Shown in pieces: positions 10,641 through 24,500 of a DNA stretch of 64,000 bases (positions are counted from its first letter, which is position 1; the number at the start of each line of letters is the position of its first letter). Source of the stretch: Bugula neritina (Eukaryota; Bryozoa; Gymnolaemata; Cheilostomatida; Bugulidae); assembly GCA_964035545.1 (NCBI GenBank), contig OZ037767.1, positions 14,534,801-14,598,800 on the forward strand, read 5' to 3'. The notes under the pieces are model-generated. The model saw only the letters and a program-made list of their open reading frames with translations, ran no database searches and was not told where the DNA came from. The position numbers were made by a program, and so were the translations under genes.

Positions 10641-10700
<60 letters not shown>
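10641..10700. repeat. (TA)n microsatellite
   Basis: About 60 bases of pure AT dinucleotide repeat. Confidence 0.95.
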
Positions 10701-10704
<4 letters not shown>

Positions 10705-11374
10705 TTTTTTAATCAAATATTATTCACTACTGCTATGAGTCACTGTATAATAACTATTGATGAGCCATTGTTCTATTTCTTCTTGAGGAGTTATCTTCTC
10801 CTTTCAAGATTGGAGCAGAGTTCATGTTGGCTCAAGCTACTTTAAAAATCTCTTGTCATGGACATATACCAATATAATTTGAATTATTGCAATTGTTGCT
10901 GTCTAATTATGCCGGAATTTTAATTTCATCACTAAAAATATTGCCATCCTCCTCAATATATGTAACAGTTTAATAATTCCTTAATACCCTTAATTAATAT
11001 TTTAATTGAGATTATTTATTAAATTTATTTTAAATAAACGCTGCTGCTAATGCTGCTTCATAATAAAATGAAATATCTTCTATAGAGTTCAGATCTGAAA
11101 TATTTTAATATTTCATTTTGTACTTAACGGCTGCTTAGAGTCGTGTTGTGTCATTATAACATTAATATACTCGTAATATAGTTGAACAAAACATTAAAAA
11201 TCTTTTGAAATACGTTTATTTACAAGTAATATTTTATTAATTTTTTCTAAAAGGCCTCCGGCTAATATATTTTAGAATTTATAATGTATAAATTTGGTGC
11301 AAAATTAAATTATCAATTAGAAAAATGTCTTCTTTTTTGCAAATTAAGTTACAGTACACTTGTTGATTGTACCA
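10701..11374. other. AT-rich non-coding DNA
   Basis: No gene, RNA or clear repeat seen. Confidence 0.45.
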
Positions 11375-11620
11375 TGCATCATGATATATATGCATATTAT
11401 ATCACATATACTATATAATACATATTAAATATTGTATATTTTATGTTATATATAATGTATATTATATAATACAATATAGGTGTATTATATTAGACACTAT
11501 ACATTTTATATTGTATATTAAATATAATATATGATTTATTATAATTATATAACTGTATATTATGTATATAATATGTTACATATATTACTCATCATATATC
11601 ACTCCTTGTATATTATATTT
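11375..11620. repeat. Degenerate AT-rich tract with many short palindromes
   Basis: About 245 bases of ATATTATA, TATAATACA and TATATAAT type words, almost without G or C. Low-complexity DNA that could unwind easily. No coding potential. Confidence 0.7.
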
Positions 11621-11899
11621 TATCTAATGTAAGAGTAGAAATGTTATATGGATAAACATTATAGCCAGCTGCAGGTATAAAAATAGGTCAAATCAACTTT
11701 CAGAGTAACTTTCCATGATCATTTCCTCTGTAAAAGCATTGAAAAGGTTTTATTGACCATAATCCAGTAGATTACCATAACAACCTCTACCCATCATCAA
11801 TAATAACCGTATACATAATATAGTACATTATAACTGTTTACTATATTATTATGTGGTATATATACTCATATATGGTGATAAAACCAACCACCAGAATGG

Positions 11900-12432
11900 A
11901 TAATTGCATTGCCCTGCCTGACCAATCAAATTCACTCATTTGATTCCAATTTGGAGTATTCCAACCATGCAAGTTTATAGCCGCTTGCTAACCAATAGTA
12001 TTAGAGTAAGGCCTGCCCTTTGAACCCACCAATCAGGTTGCGAGTACTTACATATTATTACATGTGGCTAATGGTCAGTCATTGGTTATCGTCTAGTTTA
12101 CAGTCCTTTATAGTCGCAGTGTACGTTCCTCGTGTATAGCCCTCTGGCGGCCACCGCCGCGGAAATGTATCCTTGCTGGACCGCTTGCCTCTCGGGCTAC
12201 TCTGGTGATACGGTAGTCACTACATGTACTTTTATAGATCAGCGCCTTACAGACGTCGTGACGCTTGACCATCCAGTCTGACCATTCATTCGCCGCCCAT
12301 GGCCAGCCCCGTAGGCGGCTGTATGCAGAATTTCTATACTAGTGATATATTTGGTGGAGTATCTCGACGACGGCGGACACAGACAGACGCGCTGTTGCCG
12401 AGAATGTTTTAGAGCTCCGATGGGAGGACATA
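11900..12432 (+). promoter_or_regulatory. Probable promoter and 5' UTR of the right BCL11-like gene
   Basis: Five CCAAT or inverted CCAAT words lie within about 165 bases (11922, 11946, 11992, 12029 and inverted at 12081). A locally GC-rich, CpG-containing segment with CCACCGCCGCGG near 12150 follows, and then the start codon at 12433. This looks like a TATA-less animal promoter with NF-Y type sites. The transcription start is not visible from sequence alone. Confidence 0.4.
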
Positions 12433-12565
12433 ATGTCGAGGAGAAAACAAGATAGACCACAACATTTGGTCAGCAACTCTGAGGTTTTACCAAAGTTGTC
12501 GCCATCTGGTGGCGAGGCGGGGTCTGCTGCGTCTCCGTCAGAACTTATTTCTCCGGGAAACATAT
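12433..12565 (+). CDS. BCL11: Right BCL11-like gene, coding exon 1
   Basis: 133 nt, ATG at 12433 with A at -3, donor GTAAGT at 12566, phase 1 out. Encodes [12 protein letters not shown] followed by a Ser/Pro/Gly-rich stretch. Same phase as exon 1 of the left copy. Confidence 0.88.
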
Positions 12566-15500
12566 GTAAGTACTAGGAGCTCTGCAAAGTTTTCTTGCAC
12601 ATCATGTAGGTGACACATCATGTAGCTGACACATCATGTAGCTGACACATCATGTAGCTGACACATCATGTAGCTGATAAAACTTAGAGGAACCAGATAA
12701 ATCTAATATATTTATGTATTTATTATCACGAATAGAATATATGCCAGTGTCGGTGTGTAGACCAGCTGTTCTACAATTTCCATAATAAACTATTTTAAGG
12801 TCCTGTTTAAAAATGATCTTTTGCTAACTTTCATGAATTCAATGGCCGGCCTAAAATCTAAAACTGGATTTTCTCCTAACATTTCATAGTTCATTGTTGA
12901 GAACTGAGCTGTAAACCGAGAGCACAGGCTTGATTTGATGTAAATACAGATTTATTCTTGAAGCTGATAAGTGAGTATAGATAAGTTAGCTGGAAAGACC
13001 CCACCTTCTGTGATGTAGTGAGTAACCAGTCAAGTGAGGCACACCCAATACAATATTTAAACTTTACGGGAAGTCATGTTTTGGCTTAGCCACTTGGCAA
13101 TTCTGATCTAAACACAGTCTTGAAAATCTTTACTTAGTTTGGACTTAGTTTTAGCCTTAGAACCTATTATAAAAAGTAGGTCACTTAGTGTCATTTCATC
13201 AGTAAACCTGATTTTATATCCTGTTATGAGTTAAAAAACCTAGCTAACACTGGTCATCTATGGTCATTGCAAAGATTATGTCTGTCAGTGGTTTTTTCAA
13301 AGCTAATAGTTTTTTGTGGTTTTTAAAAAAGTCATTTTCGTTTAAGTTGGAACTAGCGGTGATAAATGACTTGCGCAGTGGCCGATGGTCAGTTTACCCA
13401 GCAGGCAGTGTAGCTAGTAGCGGTAACTAAACAGCAAGTCGTGCGCAGGCAGGCAGGCGTTATAGAGGAGCAGTATATGCTACTCGTCCAATCATTACAC
13501 TGGTGCCTTCATGCAATACAAGTGCTAGGGTTAAAAACTAGCTATATGGCCTTGCAGTGGCCTTCAGATGCATCAAATTTCTGCTGTTCTACTGATTGTT
13601 ATTGTTAAGTGAAAAGTATTTTTACAATGCACAGTGCCTGACCACTGTTTATATATCTTTGTTTGGGCTATTGTGTTTACATATTCCAGTCTTCGTTGGT
13701 CCAATTGAATTACTAAAATCAGTCCCCCTTGGAAACAAGATGTTTTGTTATTCTTATTTCAACTGTTGTTACCAAGTTTGAAATTGTGAATTTCCCTAAT
13801 AAGGCGAGGTTTGATAAATTGTATTGTTTTTAATTCTATTTTCTGGTAAATACATCGTGGTATGTGTCACTTTTTAAGAGTTGGTTAAAAATACCTTTAT
13901 TTGAAAGTTTTTATAGTATTCTACCTGTTTTACCATGCATGCTATACCTGTCCTTTCACCATGCACCAATTACCTTAGTGAATTTCTAACAAATTTATCT
14001 GAATTACACATATCACACGGTTTTCACCTGGCACAACGAAACCCAACATTGCCCTGCGCTTATTGCCAGTATTTCAGCATTCGACTATAGAGTTTTCGCT
14101 ATAATACTTCGCTATTTATTGTTCTTTGAAAAGCAAGTTTAACTTTTAAATCTGTGATTTATTACAGTTTTGTTGGCAAAGCAGGGTCAACAACTAAGGG
14201 CATGACAAACATAAAATATACATTATGTTACTGTTGCACACATGTTCAAATAGCTTAGCACACTTTTCAACATCAGAAAAGAAGTTTTTATTAAAAGGTT
14301 ATGCAATTGCGCTGCAGGCGTTTTGCTCTGTTTGTATGTTTCAATAGCCTCTAAGACTAGGCATTCACCTGAAAATTTTTGTGCAAGCTGTATTGAGTTA
14401 TTGAATAGTGAAGGAAGCTAATATATACCCTCTGGGTACTGATGGAACAAGCTAATTTGCTCTACTGCTCGCTAGCCAATCAGCTTGCTGCAAACCTTGG
14501 CAAGGTCGCTCTTATCAGTGACTGGCTTACTGACCACAAGTAGCTTGATAAATCAATGAGCTGCACCCAACATTTCTCACCACAAACGACTTACTATCCC
14601 TTCCACATAAAATAAATTGCTTTTTATGGTCATACTGGATGCGTGTTATTGTGTGCACCCGGCCTTGCAAAGTGACTCTCCATTAGATTTAATTTAATTT
14701 TTCTTAGAAAAAGTGTCATCTTTTATCATTTTTGAGAATTTTACAATTCACCAAAGAGGCGAACTGCATGCCACAAGCTTTTTCCGTATATTATATCATA
14801 TCACTCATATTCTCGCTAAGCAATTTTCATCTATCCGCAGCGCTTGTCCGCCATCTTTGTTGTGACCTATTTAATGTGATTACCATCTCGCCCACGAATG
14901 CTTGCTGCATACAGTTATATATAAGTAAAGTAGGCACATTACAACCTGCAGTAGTAGTAGTCCTATAATATAGTATTGTAGCATAGTAGTCCTATATAGT
15001 ACTATAGCATAGTAGTACTATATAGTATTATAGCATGGTAGTACTATAATATAGTATTGTAGCATGGTAGTCCTGTATAGGATTATAGCATGGTAGTGCT
15101 ATAAAGTACTATAGCATAGTAGTACTATATAGTATTATAGCGCACCTCTACTCACACTAAAGGACATAATATTGTGTTAACTATTGTTGCATTTCATATT
15201 TTCTAATAGAATAAGTATTTTGTTAGTGAAAGTGAAAGAATTTACCAAGAACTTAGTTCACTTGCCACTTAGTGAAGAGTCATTCTTTCTTTTGCTGATG
15301 AAGCGTAAACAAACAATAACCCATACTTTAAGTTTGTACTTGGTGAACACACTGGGGCCAATATTTAATATCCATTTGAAAAACATAAGTTTTATTAACA
15401 AAAATGCTTAAAGCATGTTTGGGGACTTATGTTGCTCCCCTCCCATAAACTATATTTTATATATTTAGAAACCTTTACTATTTCAAGTTATCTTCCTGTC

Positions 15501-18500
15501 TCTCTTTCAGCCTACTTTTGGCTCCTATAATTAAACTGCTGTTTATTATTTGTGCAACACCTTTATTAGATATAGACAAAGACATACTATATGATGCAAA
15601 ACAATGAAATCATTTGCTTTTCAAATGTTATAAAATAAAAAAACTTATATTAAAAATGCTTTTGTCGTGTTGGAGTTCAATAGCATGCAGTATTACTCAA
15701 TCTTTCTTCAGTTATATACCTGTCATATATTTGGCAGGTAGTTTAAAACATCTAAGTTATTGACCCCAAATTTTAGCTGACGTACTTTAAAAATGAGCAT
15801 TTCAGTTTTTACGCGGCTGAATGCAATGTAGCAAGCATGTCGGAAATAAAACTAAGATTTTATCCAATGAAATGCATGCATAGTTGCCACGTCAACTGCG
15901 CTGTTTAAAGCTAGACTTTTCAATTACTAAGTACATGCGTACTACAATATATAAAAACTCATAAACCTGTTTCCTAAACCATCTAAGATCTAAGGCTACA
16001 TGTTTTAGATATTGCTATTGTTTTCTTTTCTAAATAAACATATCTTCTTTGTTTATAATTTTTAGCTTTTCAAAGTTGTAATTAGAAAGCAAAGTCGCTT
16101 TGACCAAATCAAAATGTACTTTTTTTGTTAATGCCAACCAAATGCAACTTTTCACCTGAATGGTGTTAAGCAGAAATATATATTTTTTGTCTAACTTAAA
16201 AGCGCATAAGACCTCTGCCATCTGTGCATAGCAACCATTGATTGTTTGCATAGCAACGAGATTGTGTTGTGTGTTGTAGCTGAGGTGATGGTAACTGCTG
16301 AGCATGTAGATGAGGCAGCTCAGTTTGCTGAATGGTCTGCTGACGAGGCTAGACAGCAAGTAACTGATCCCGCAGACGATAAGATAGTGTGCGGTAAATG
16401 TGCAGCTTCCTTTAGTCTGAGAAACGTTCAACTCTTCTTGGAGCACAAGGCAGAAGAGTGTCCCGGGAGTCTGACGGAGTCGCTAGTGGATAAAGTTCAG
16501 GAGGCGACGCAGGCGTCTGAAGGGGCCTCAGCTGCTACGTTTGGTATTCAAATTACAAATATTTTATTCTATTTTTTGTGATGCATTATTTATTTAAACT
16601 GTTTGATTCAATGTTACAAGATTTTTATTAACGGGTTCAACAAATTTTTAGTTTTACTAGCAAAATTCTATCATTTGGTTTGAAAACATAAGCAAAGTTT
16701 TTTGCCAACAATCCTTTCTATAAAAGTTGTAATGAAATCACATATACAAAACATTTTGTAACACGCAACCATTGGACTCGATTTCTTGCACAATTTGTAA
16801 AGAAAGTAAATCTCCAAAATAAGAAATTTGACCAAAGTTTATTGAAATCCAACACTTCAATTCTTCCTCTGAATTTGCCGCAAGCCATCCTATATTCGCC
16901 ATTATCATAGATACCGGTCTTTGTCCTTTTATGAGTGGAAGTTGAACACGTAGACATTGGCCATGGTCACATTCAAGCTCAGTCACTAATGCCCTAGCAT
17001 AAAAAATCAAACAACAATGATCCTAGCCAATGATACTGACCACAAGTGGGGGGAAATTAATTAAATTGCAAAATAATGGACTATAGATCATGGCTGTGGT
17101 CTGGTAATGTCATCTTGACTAATATCTCTGATTCTTGTTACTCACATTTGGAATAATTTTAGACAAATCTACATAATGTAATAACATAACGTAATAGAAC
17201 ATTATGGCTAATGTCATTTTATAAAATGCCTTTATGCTGAAAAAGTTTAGAGTCAAGGGTCAATTAACAAAGAGGATTTCTAATGGGAATACCAGGACTA
17301 GAAAATTACAGGAATACAAATACAAATATATCCTATATCAATAAAAAAGCTCTGTGTAACTAAAATTAGCCTAAAACTTTTCGTGTTCATTTGCAACAGA
17401 AACTCTGCTGTACAAACAATGAACTTGTGGGCGCTATAGTACATCCGCTGGTAATTTCAATTTCATGTTTAATCTGTAACTTAAAGTTGAGTTAACTATC
17501 TAGAAACAACTTATTATAACATCAAGTTTTTATAACAAAAAAGTCAAAAATTTTAACAGAGTTTTGGATATAACTAAACTACTGCATAATATTGCAAATA
17601 ATTCTGCCAAAAACTCTAAGCAATGTTCCGCAACGACCTGCATCAATAATTACTTTAAATTTATTCAAAAAGACTACTAAATAAATCAATTTTGCATTGC
17701 AGAGTATACAATAGTTTGTATAACTCCAATTATAACAGAAATATTTTGAAATATACAAATTGCAGTATACATAACTTGATGTTATTAGTTATTGAGTTGA
17801 CTAGGAAATATTTACAAAACTGTGTATTCTATATAATTATTTTACAAGAAATAAATAATTCTTAGTGTCAAATAAGAACATGGATTAGCTGAATACTTTT
17901 ACGTTTTACAAGAACTTCTAATCAGCAGGTTTTCTCTGTCACTTTAGATTATGAAAGAATAGTTTTTGCAACGTGAAATTGTCCACACAATGTTTTTTTT
18001 TTTCAAATGCTTTGAGTTTTAAAATTCATAAGAATATTTTAAAAAGAATCTATAGCCGCTAGCCATATGTGTGTGCATACCCAGCTAGACCTTTTAAGAT
18101 GGACCAGTATTATATGCTGGGTGTGTAGCTGTGTTGCCATGGTAACAAATCAATAGACCAGAGGCCATGTGGTAATACTTATGCTTGCAGTTTGTACTGC
18201 ATATCACTACAAGCAGATCGAGATAATATACTCATGAAAGCCCAGCAAGCATGGTTGTCATACTATAAACATAACTTTTCTTTTTGGTATTTTTCTTACT
18301 AATGAACTCGTAAGGCAATTCATTGGTTTTGTTTGCTATGTCAGTTAGTTTAATGCAGAGAAAAAAGCTATGACTTTAAATTTCTCTCAAACCGTGAAAC
18401 AAGACAGAGAAAACCTTTAAAAAGGCTTTTGTAGAGCTATTTAAGCTGCAACTTTTAAGGTTGATGCTTTTTCTGATGGAAAAAATATATAATTTTCCTT

Positions 18501-21500
18501 GTAGTTGCAATATTTTCTCTTTTTTATGTACTAATGCTATGTATTGAATACAATTATAATAGCATTGAAATTCGTGAAATAGATGGCTATGTTTTAGTAA
18601 AAGATTTTCTAAGTTTACAGTTGTTACTTAACCTTATATATTTTTGTAAACTTTATTGCAGCATTGGTCCCTTTTAGTTTTTTGAACTATTTGTTTAATA
18701 ATACCTTTGCTTAAGTATGAGCAGCTTTTAATAATGCATCACAGTGTCAATGTAAACTTTGAGAACTTTCATTGCAAACAATGTTATCATTGGTGTAACA
18801 ATTCACCTTGTTTTCTATTAAAATAGAATTAAAATGTAATATATTACCAACAAAATGCAACTTATAGATTTTTTTTAAATATTCTCCGGACTTAATTTGA
18901 GTTTTCATGCAAAAACTAAATTCCAGGCAATAAGTAAATTAATTAATTAATTACTGTGAGAGCTTCGATGTGATAAATAGCCAACAAACTGCCCTGTTAG
19001 GAAACATCTTACCAACCAACAAATTATCAACAGAAAAAACTGAATAATTGTTTGCCCACACATACCTGGAGCATTTTATAAGCAAAAAACTTAATTCTGG
19101 ACAAATCATCAGTAAATCAAGTTTCCGCTAGATATATCACCCAACGCTTTAAATAGCAGCTCTCAATTTAAAGGAAATCATTTTGCTTCAAGTTCAAAGT
19201 GTAAAAATTGCAACCAGACATATTTCTGGAAATAGAACTTGATTATATAATATCCTATGTTTATGTATTTAAAAACTTAACACTTTATAATAAATTGCAT
19301 TGTTCCAATGCTTTGTAACTGATAGTGAAGTGTTGCAATGCTTTCCATGAAATTTCTAGCTCCATTGAGTTATGTGAAAAACTTGAAATATATTTTAATG
19401 AAACTGTATTCAACATTCGTGGAATATTGTTAAATATTAAAATTGTATAAATTTGCTTTTTTGCTTCCCCCCCTAAAATTTTACCATAGAGAAAGTCAAG
19501 GAGGCTTTTCTAATGACACATCTGCTAGATGAAAAGCTTTGCTTTTTGAGACGAGCTAAAAAAGTAGTTACTTTAAATTTGTTTATATGGCCGCTTCAAA
19601 AAACATTTCATTTACCAGATTTTATGAACTTTTTCACTGAATTTTGACAAAAATGGCATTGATTGCAATTTTTAGTTTATAATTTGATATTTTTTCATGT
19701 TTTCAAGAGTACAAGTGAGTAGCTATGATTTTTAGTTTGTAAGAAATCATGACATAATATTATTTATTTAGAAAATAATAATGTTATCATACTATAGCTG
19801 TTTAATAAATTTCATGATTTTTATAAGCTGATACTTGGCAAACTAAAGAATATGACAAAATGTTTTGAGCATTTCCTAGCAAACGGTGAACTGTTAATTT
19901 TGGAGAACCCTTTAAAAATGCAAGGCAAACAAACACTAATTTTTTAATATCTAGAACAATCTCTTTGGACAAATGATGCAATTAAATTTTTGATTAATTT
20001 GACAATTTGAGTTCAAAACAGAAAAATACAAACAAACACTGGCTGAACATCAAAGTTAGGTTAATCAGGAGGCACCACACAGTAAGAATGTCAGGAATCC
20101 TGGAATATAAGGTCCCAGACTACCATAGCAATGTTGTTTAGAGATGACAAAGGTTATGTCATTCTTTGGTCAATACCTTCTCACCTTGAAAGTGGTCTAC
20201 CATCTGGCCAAGAGATCTGTTTTAGTTCAAAACACAGTCATGATCTAAATTTGAGTACCAGATTGTTTACTGGATTTTGGGCAACTTCTGACCCTTTTAT
20301 GAACATCAAAATATTTTTCAAGCAGTCACGAGATAAATAAAACAAGCGGTTGATTGAGGTAGCATGCCAAATTGTAGTGAAATGAGGTTAAACTTACTCT
20401 ATAACTGAACTGAGGGTACGCTTTAATTATTTATAGCAACACTGATTCATCCTCTTTCAGTTATTTTTTGTGTAAAATGCTCATATTGAACAAATCATTT
20501 ATTAGCAACAAAATCAAGTTACAAATACCGTCATACCTATCACTAAAATATCACATGCTATAAAGCTGTTGGAGCTGATTTTGACTTCGTTTCTTACTTT
20601 AAATGTCGGCTTTCTGTTTTAGATTTGAGGTTGTTTGCTTGCTGCCATTGTGAGTTCATCGCCGAAAGCAGTCGCCTGTTTCTGCAGCATTTAAAGGAGT
20701 TTCATAAACTTGTCCTGTGTGATGAGATTCAGGGAGATTCTGCGAGCGTCGCTCGTCAAGGTGGGCTAAACACGAATCATTTCTAGATTTTCTATCAGGA
20801 AGTTTAGATTTTCTAATGTTAGAAAATACAAACTTTCTAATGATGAAAGTCTAGACTTTCTAAGGACCATACACTAGCAGTGGCACTGTATTACATGGTC
20901 CTGGGAAAGCTCCCTTCTCTTAGTGAATATATGCAAAATATTTATTCTAGTGAATTTCTTATACATATGTGAAGAAATTTTAAGACTTTGAAACAACCAG
21001 CGTGAATTTATACAAAAATAACATCTGCTAAAAAAGAAATATCTGAAAGAATAATTTCAGTTGAAGCATGTTTTGTAACTGAGTGTAATAGATGGATATC
21101 TAATTTAGTTGTTGTGGTAAAAGTAAAAATAGGCAATGCTGGGTCCAATACAATCCGGTCCCACAGTATTTATTTGCATAATATCTGACAGAATTCCAAT
21201 GACTCTTCTGCTCTTAGAAACTTGGTCAATCTACAGCCGTTGAACACCTGCATAAAGATTTTAAGCTGTATTAAGTATTCCGCCATTTTGTCCTCCCGAG
21301 AATTGCCAACGCCATGGTAGCTTGTGCATAACCGCATGACCACTTCAAGCTTGATACTGAATGATTCCAAGCAAGTGTAATACATTTTTCTCGGCTCCCG
21401 CGGTCAGTCTTAACTGTCCGTAGATTATTGTGCATTTAACAATAACCATGGCACTGCAGAACCAAATTAATTTTCATTTAATGTAAATTTACTAAACTTA

Positions 21501-24500
21501 AGAATTCATATTAAATATTAATTAAATCAAATAACTAAATCTTATGAATAATTAATTTAAATTTAACCAACACTTGATGGAAGCAAGAATATTATAGTCT
21601 TATAAATATTTCTTGAGATTTTTAGCAAACAAATTTGCTCACTATATAGTCAAATTGTTCTTTTAAGTCCCTGTTTTAGAATTAAAAAACGACTCTGTTT
21701 AGTCAAAAGCACTTCCGACTCTAGTGTTAATCACATTGAGCCAAAACAAAAAGCATTTCAGGCAGTGGAAGTGGGGTCAAGATATAGAAACAAGATATCT
21801 AAACATTTTTAGTATTTTTAGCTTTGACCAAATGAACAATAACCACAGGTGCAAGTAAAACAACCAGGATCGGTCAACCACTCTAAGCTTTGCTTAGCTT
21901 GAGCACCATTGGCTTCAACAATAAAATCAGAAATGGTTTCTGACTTATTTGACATACAAAAGTTCTGAAGATTTGCACTTATCTTGGCAACGTGTTGACC
22001 TAGCTTCACTTGGCTGCATTTCAAATTCTCATCTAATGTGTCACGAGCTATAAAGTCTCTCTCGCCTTTTTTTGCAATTCCAAAGTTGTTAATTCTGTAT
22101 AGTTTTAAGTTCTTCAATAATTTTACCAATACTGTTTTGACCCAATGTTACCTCGACCCAGTACTACTTTGACCCAATACTGTCTTGACCTAATGCTATC
22201 ATGACTCAGTACTATCTCACCTCAAGACTATTTTGACCAAAGTCTGTTTTGACCCAATACAGTCGCGACCCAATGCTCTCAACACACAATGCTGCTACAA
22301 CTAATGCTAAGATTTACTTCATTAACCTGTCTGGGTCAGATGAAAAAGCTCATACCTAGCTTAGATTTAAATTCACTGAGTTATTTCCACCATGTTTTAG
22401 TTATTCAAAGACAATCATCTATCAACCAGTACCACGGTAAACCTTTATCTCAAGTTTTTCTCCCTGAAGATCTACCCGCTACAAAAAGGTACTGTCAATC
22501 TACCATATATTATACTCTGTGCACTTGTACTAAAACATCTGTAGTTTATTTTGTGTTTTTTGTTTTATATAAATATAATTGATGGCAGAGCTTGTAAGGG
22601 AATCAAAATGTGGATCTTTGCACAGAAAGACTGCCATGAATGAATATATATTATTTTCAATAAAATTATCATTTGTTACATTAAAAGTCACGTAGCTTTT
22701 GAGACAACTGAAATTTCATGTGCATGTCTTTAACATTGAAGTATATTTTGAATACGATGGTTATATTCCTTAAATAATTTAATATACTCTTTTAGGTAAG
22801 ATCTAGTTTTCTACTCTTATAATTTATCCTTTTGGGTTAGGTTCATCATTTATTCTTTTTGGCAGTGCTCTTTATAATTTACACTCTTTACTCTTTAGTT
22901 ATATACTCTTTACTCTTTAGTTATACTCTTTGCTCTTTAGTTATACTCTTTAGTTATACTCTTTGCTCTTTAGTTATATTCTTTAGTTATACTCTTTGCT
23001 CTTTAGTTATATTCTTTACTCTTTAGTTATGTTCTTTACTCTTTAGTTATACTCTTTGCTCTTTACTCTTTGGTTGTGCAATACATCTAAAAGCTATTAA
23101 ATGTCTACTTCTACCATTGCGGTTGCCTTCTGGCTAAGCAAGATAGCTTTTTACTGCACATTATGGTTACAGTAGGTTATAATATGCACTACAATATGTT
23201 ACAATTTACGTACTTTCTTCAAATCTACTCAATAGTCTCGAAGGTTAGTGTAGATGTCATCATGATCAACTTTTACACTAGGCCTACCTCTTTAGGCTAC
23301 TTATGGTTTGCGCCAATAATTTTAAAAGTAAGCTGCGTTAATCAATTTAGAGCTAGTTTTTAACCTATTTCCTTGTTGTTGTTAGTTTCTGTTGAGGATT
23401 TAGTTGTCATAGTCACTTGCGACACACCACCGGCACACGGGCTATATATTCAGTGGAAGCTGGGGGTACATTGAACCCCCCAACTATATGAAGTGATCGA
23501 CCAATAGATATTAAGATGCAATGCTTACATTTTAAACATACACTTGAGTCTGCTGGAGATTTCATTTTCAACTTGAAACAGTAACTTTCATAGGCTGTTA
23601 GTTTTCAATTGTTGCTAATAACCATGATTACTTGCTCATGTTGGCGAGCAATTAGTGGTGGAGGTTTTTTATTTATTAACATCCTTTGCTCTTGACAAAA
23701 CAGAATTTAACTTTTCTTCAGAAAATGTAAAATATTTGCATTTTTAGTGATGTTTAATTTGAAGGTGTTTGCACCTTTGCTGAGAAAATTATCAAGTTTC
23801 AGTTAATTCACTGGTCTGAGCACCGATTTAGAGTTTGACTGAAAACTGTAAAGGTATAAACTCACATTTATTGAAGTGATAGTTGATTAACTGGGTCAGC
23901 AGTAAATTGTAGACAATGCAATGTTTGTTTCTAAACAAATTGGGACAAAGTTTATTTAAACTTGCGAACGAAATGAACTGCTACTGTAAAACTCTGCATC
24001 GCCGTGCAAAAGGGGCTTAGCTTTTCCCCCAGTAGTGCTTTTGATAGAAGCCAGTCGACTGTTTGCTTAAGGAGAAACATACTACAGTTCCATCTCAAAT
24101 TTTCTTTGTGTTGATAACATTTGATTCATTCAAATGTCATTGACCTTCATGGAGTTAGATTGGATCAAAAATGTCCAGTTGTTTTTTGTCCTGTTTCATT
24201 TCAAGTCATTCCTTACCATCTGGTTGTGTCGGTTGCATGCTGGTAGTACCATTAACTGTTACTCATTTCTCTAAATAATAAAATTTTTCCAGCTTGTTGT
24301 TGACCAAGAATGTGTTATCACCAGGCATTGCCTTACCTGTTTTTCAGCTCCAGTCTTTATCAACATAAAACCGTTCAGAGTTGAATATCTGTTCTAATCT
24401 AAGGCCAATTTCTAAGTGTTCTTACGTGTTTGACTTCCTTCAAGTTGTTTTAAAGGAAAAGGTTGTGTTTAAATAAAGTCATTTTGATTTGAATGTGCAA

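Noticed and set aside
16030-16446. 138-codon minus-strand open frame
   Set aside because: Largely overlaps the antisense of BCL11 exon 2 and its upstream intron. No motif.
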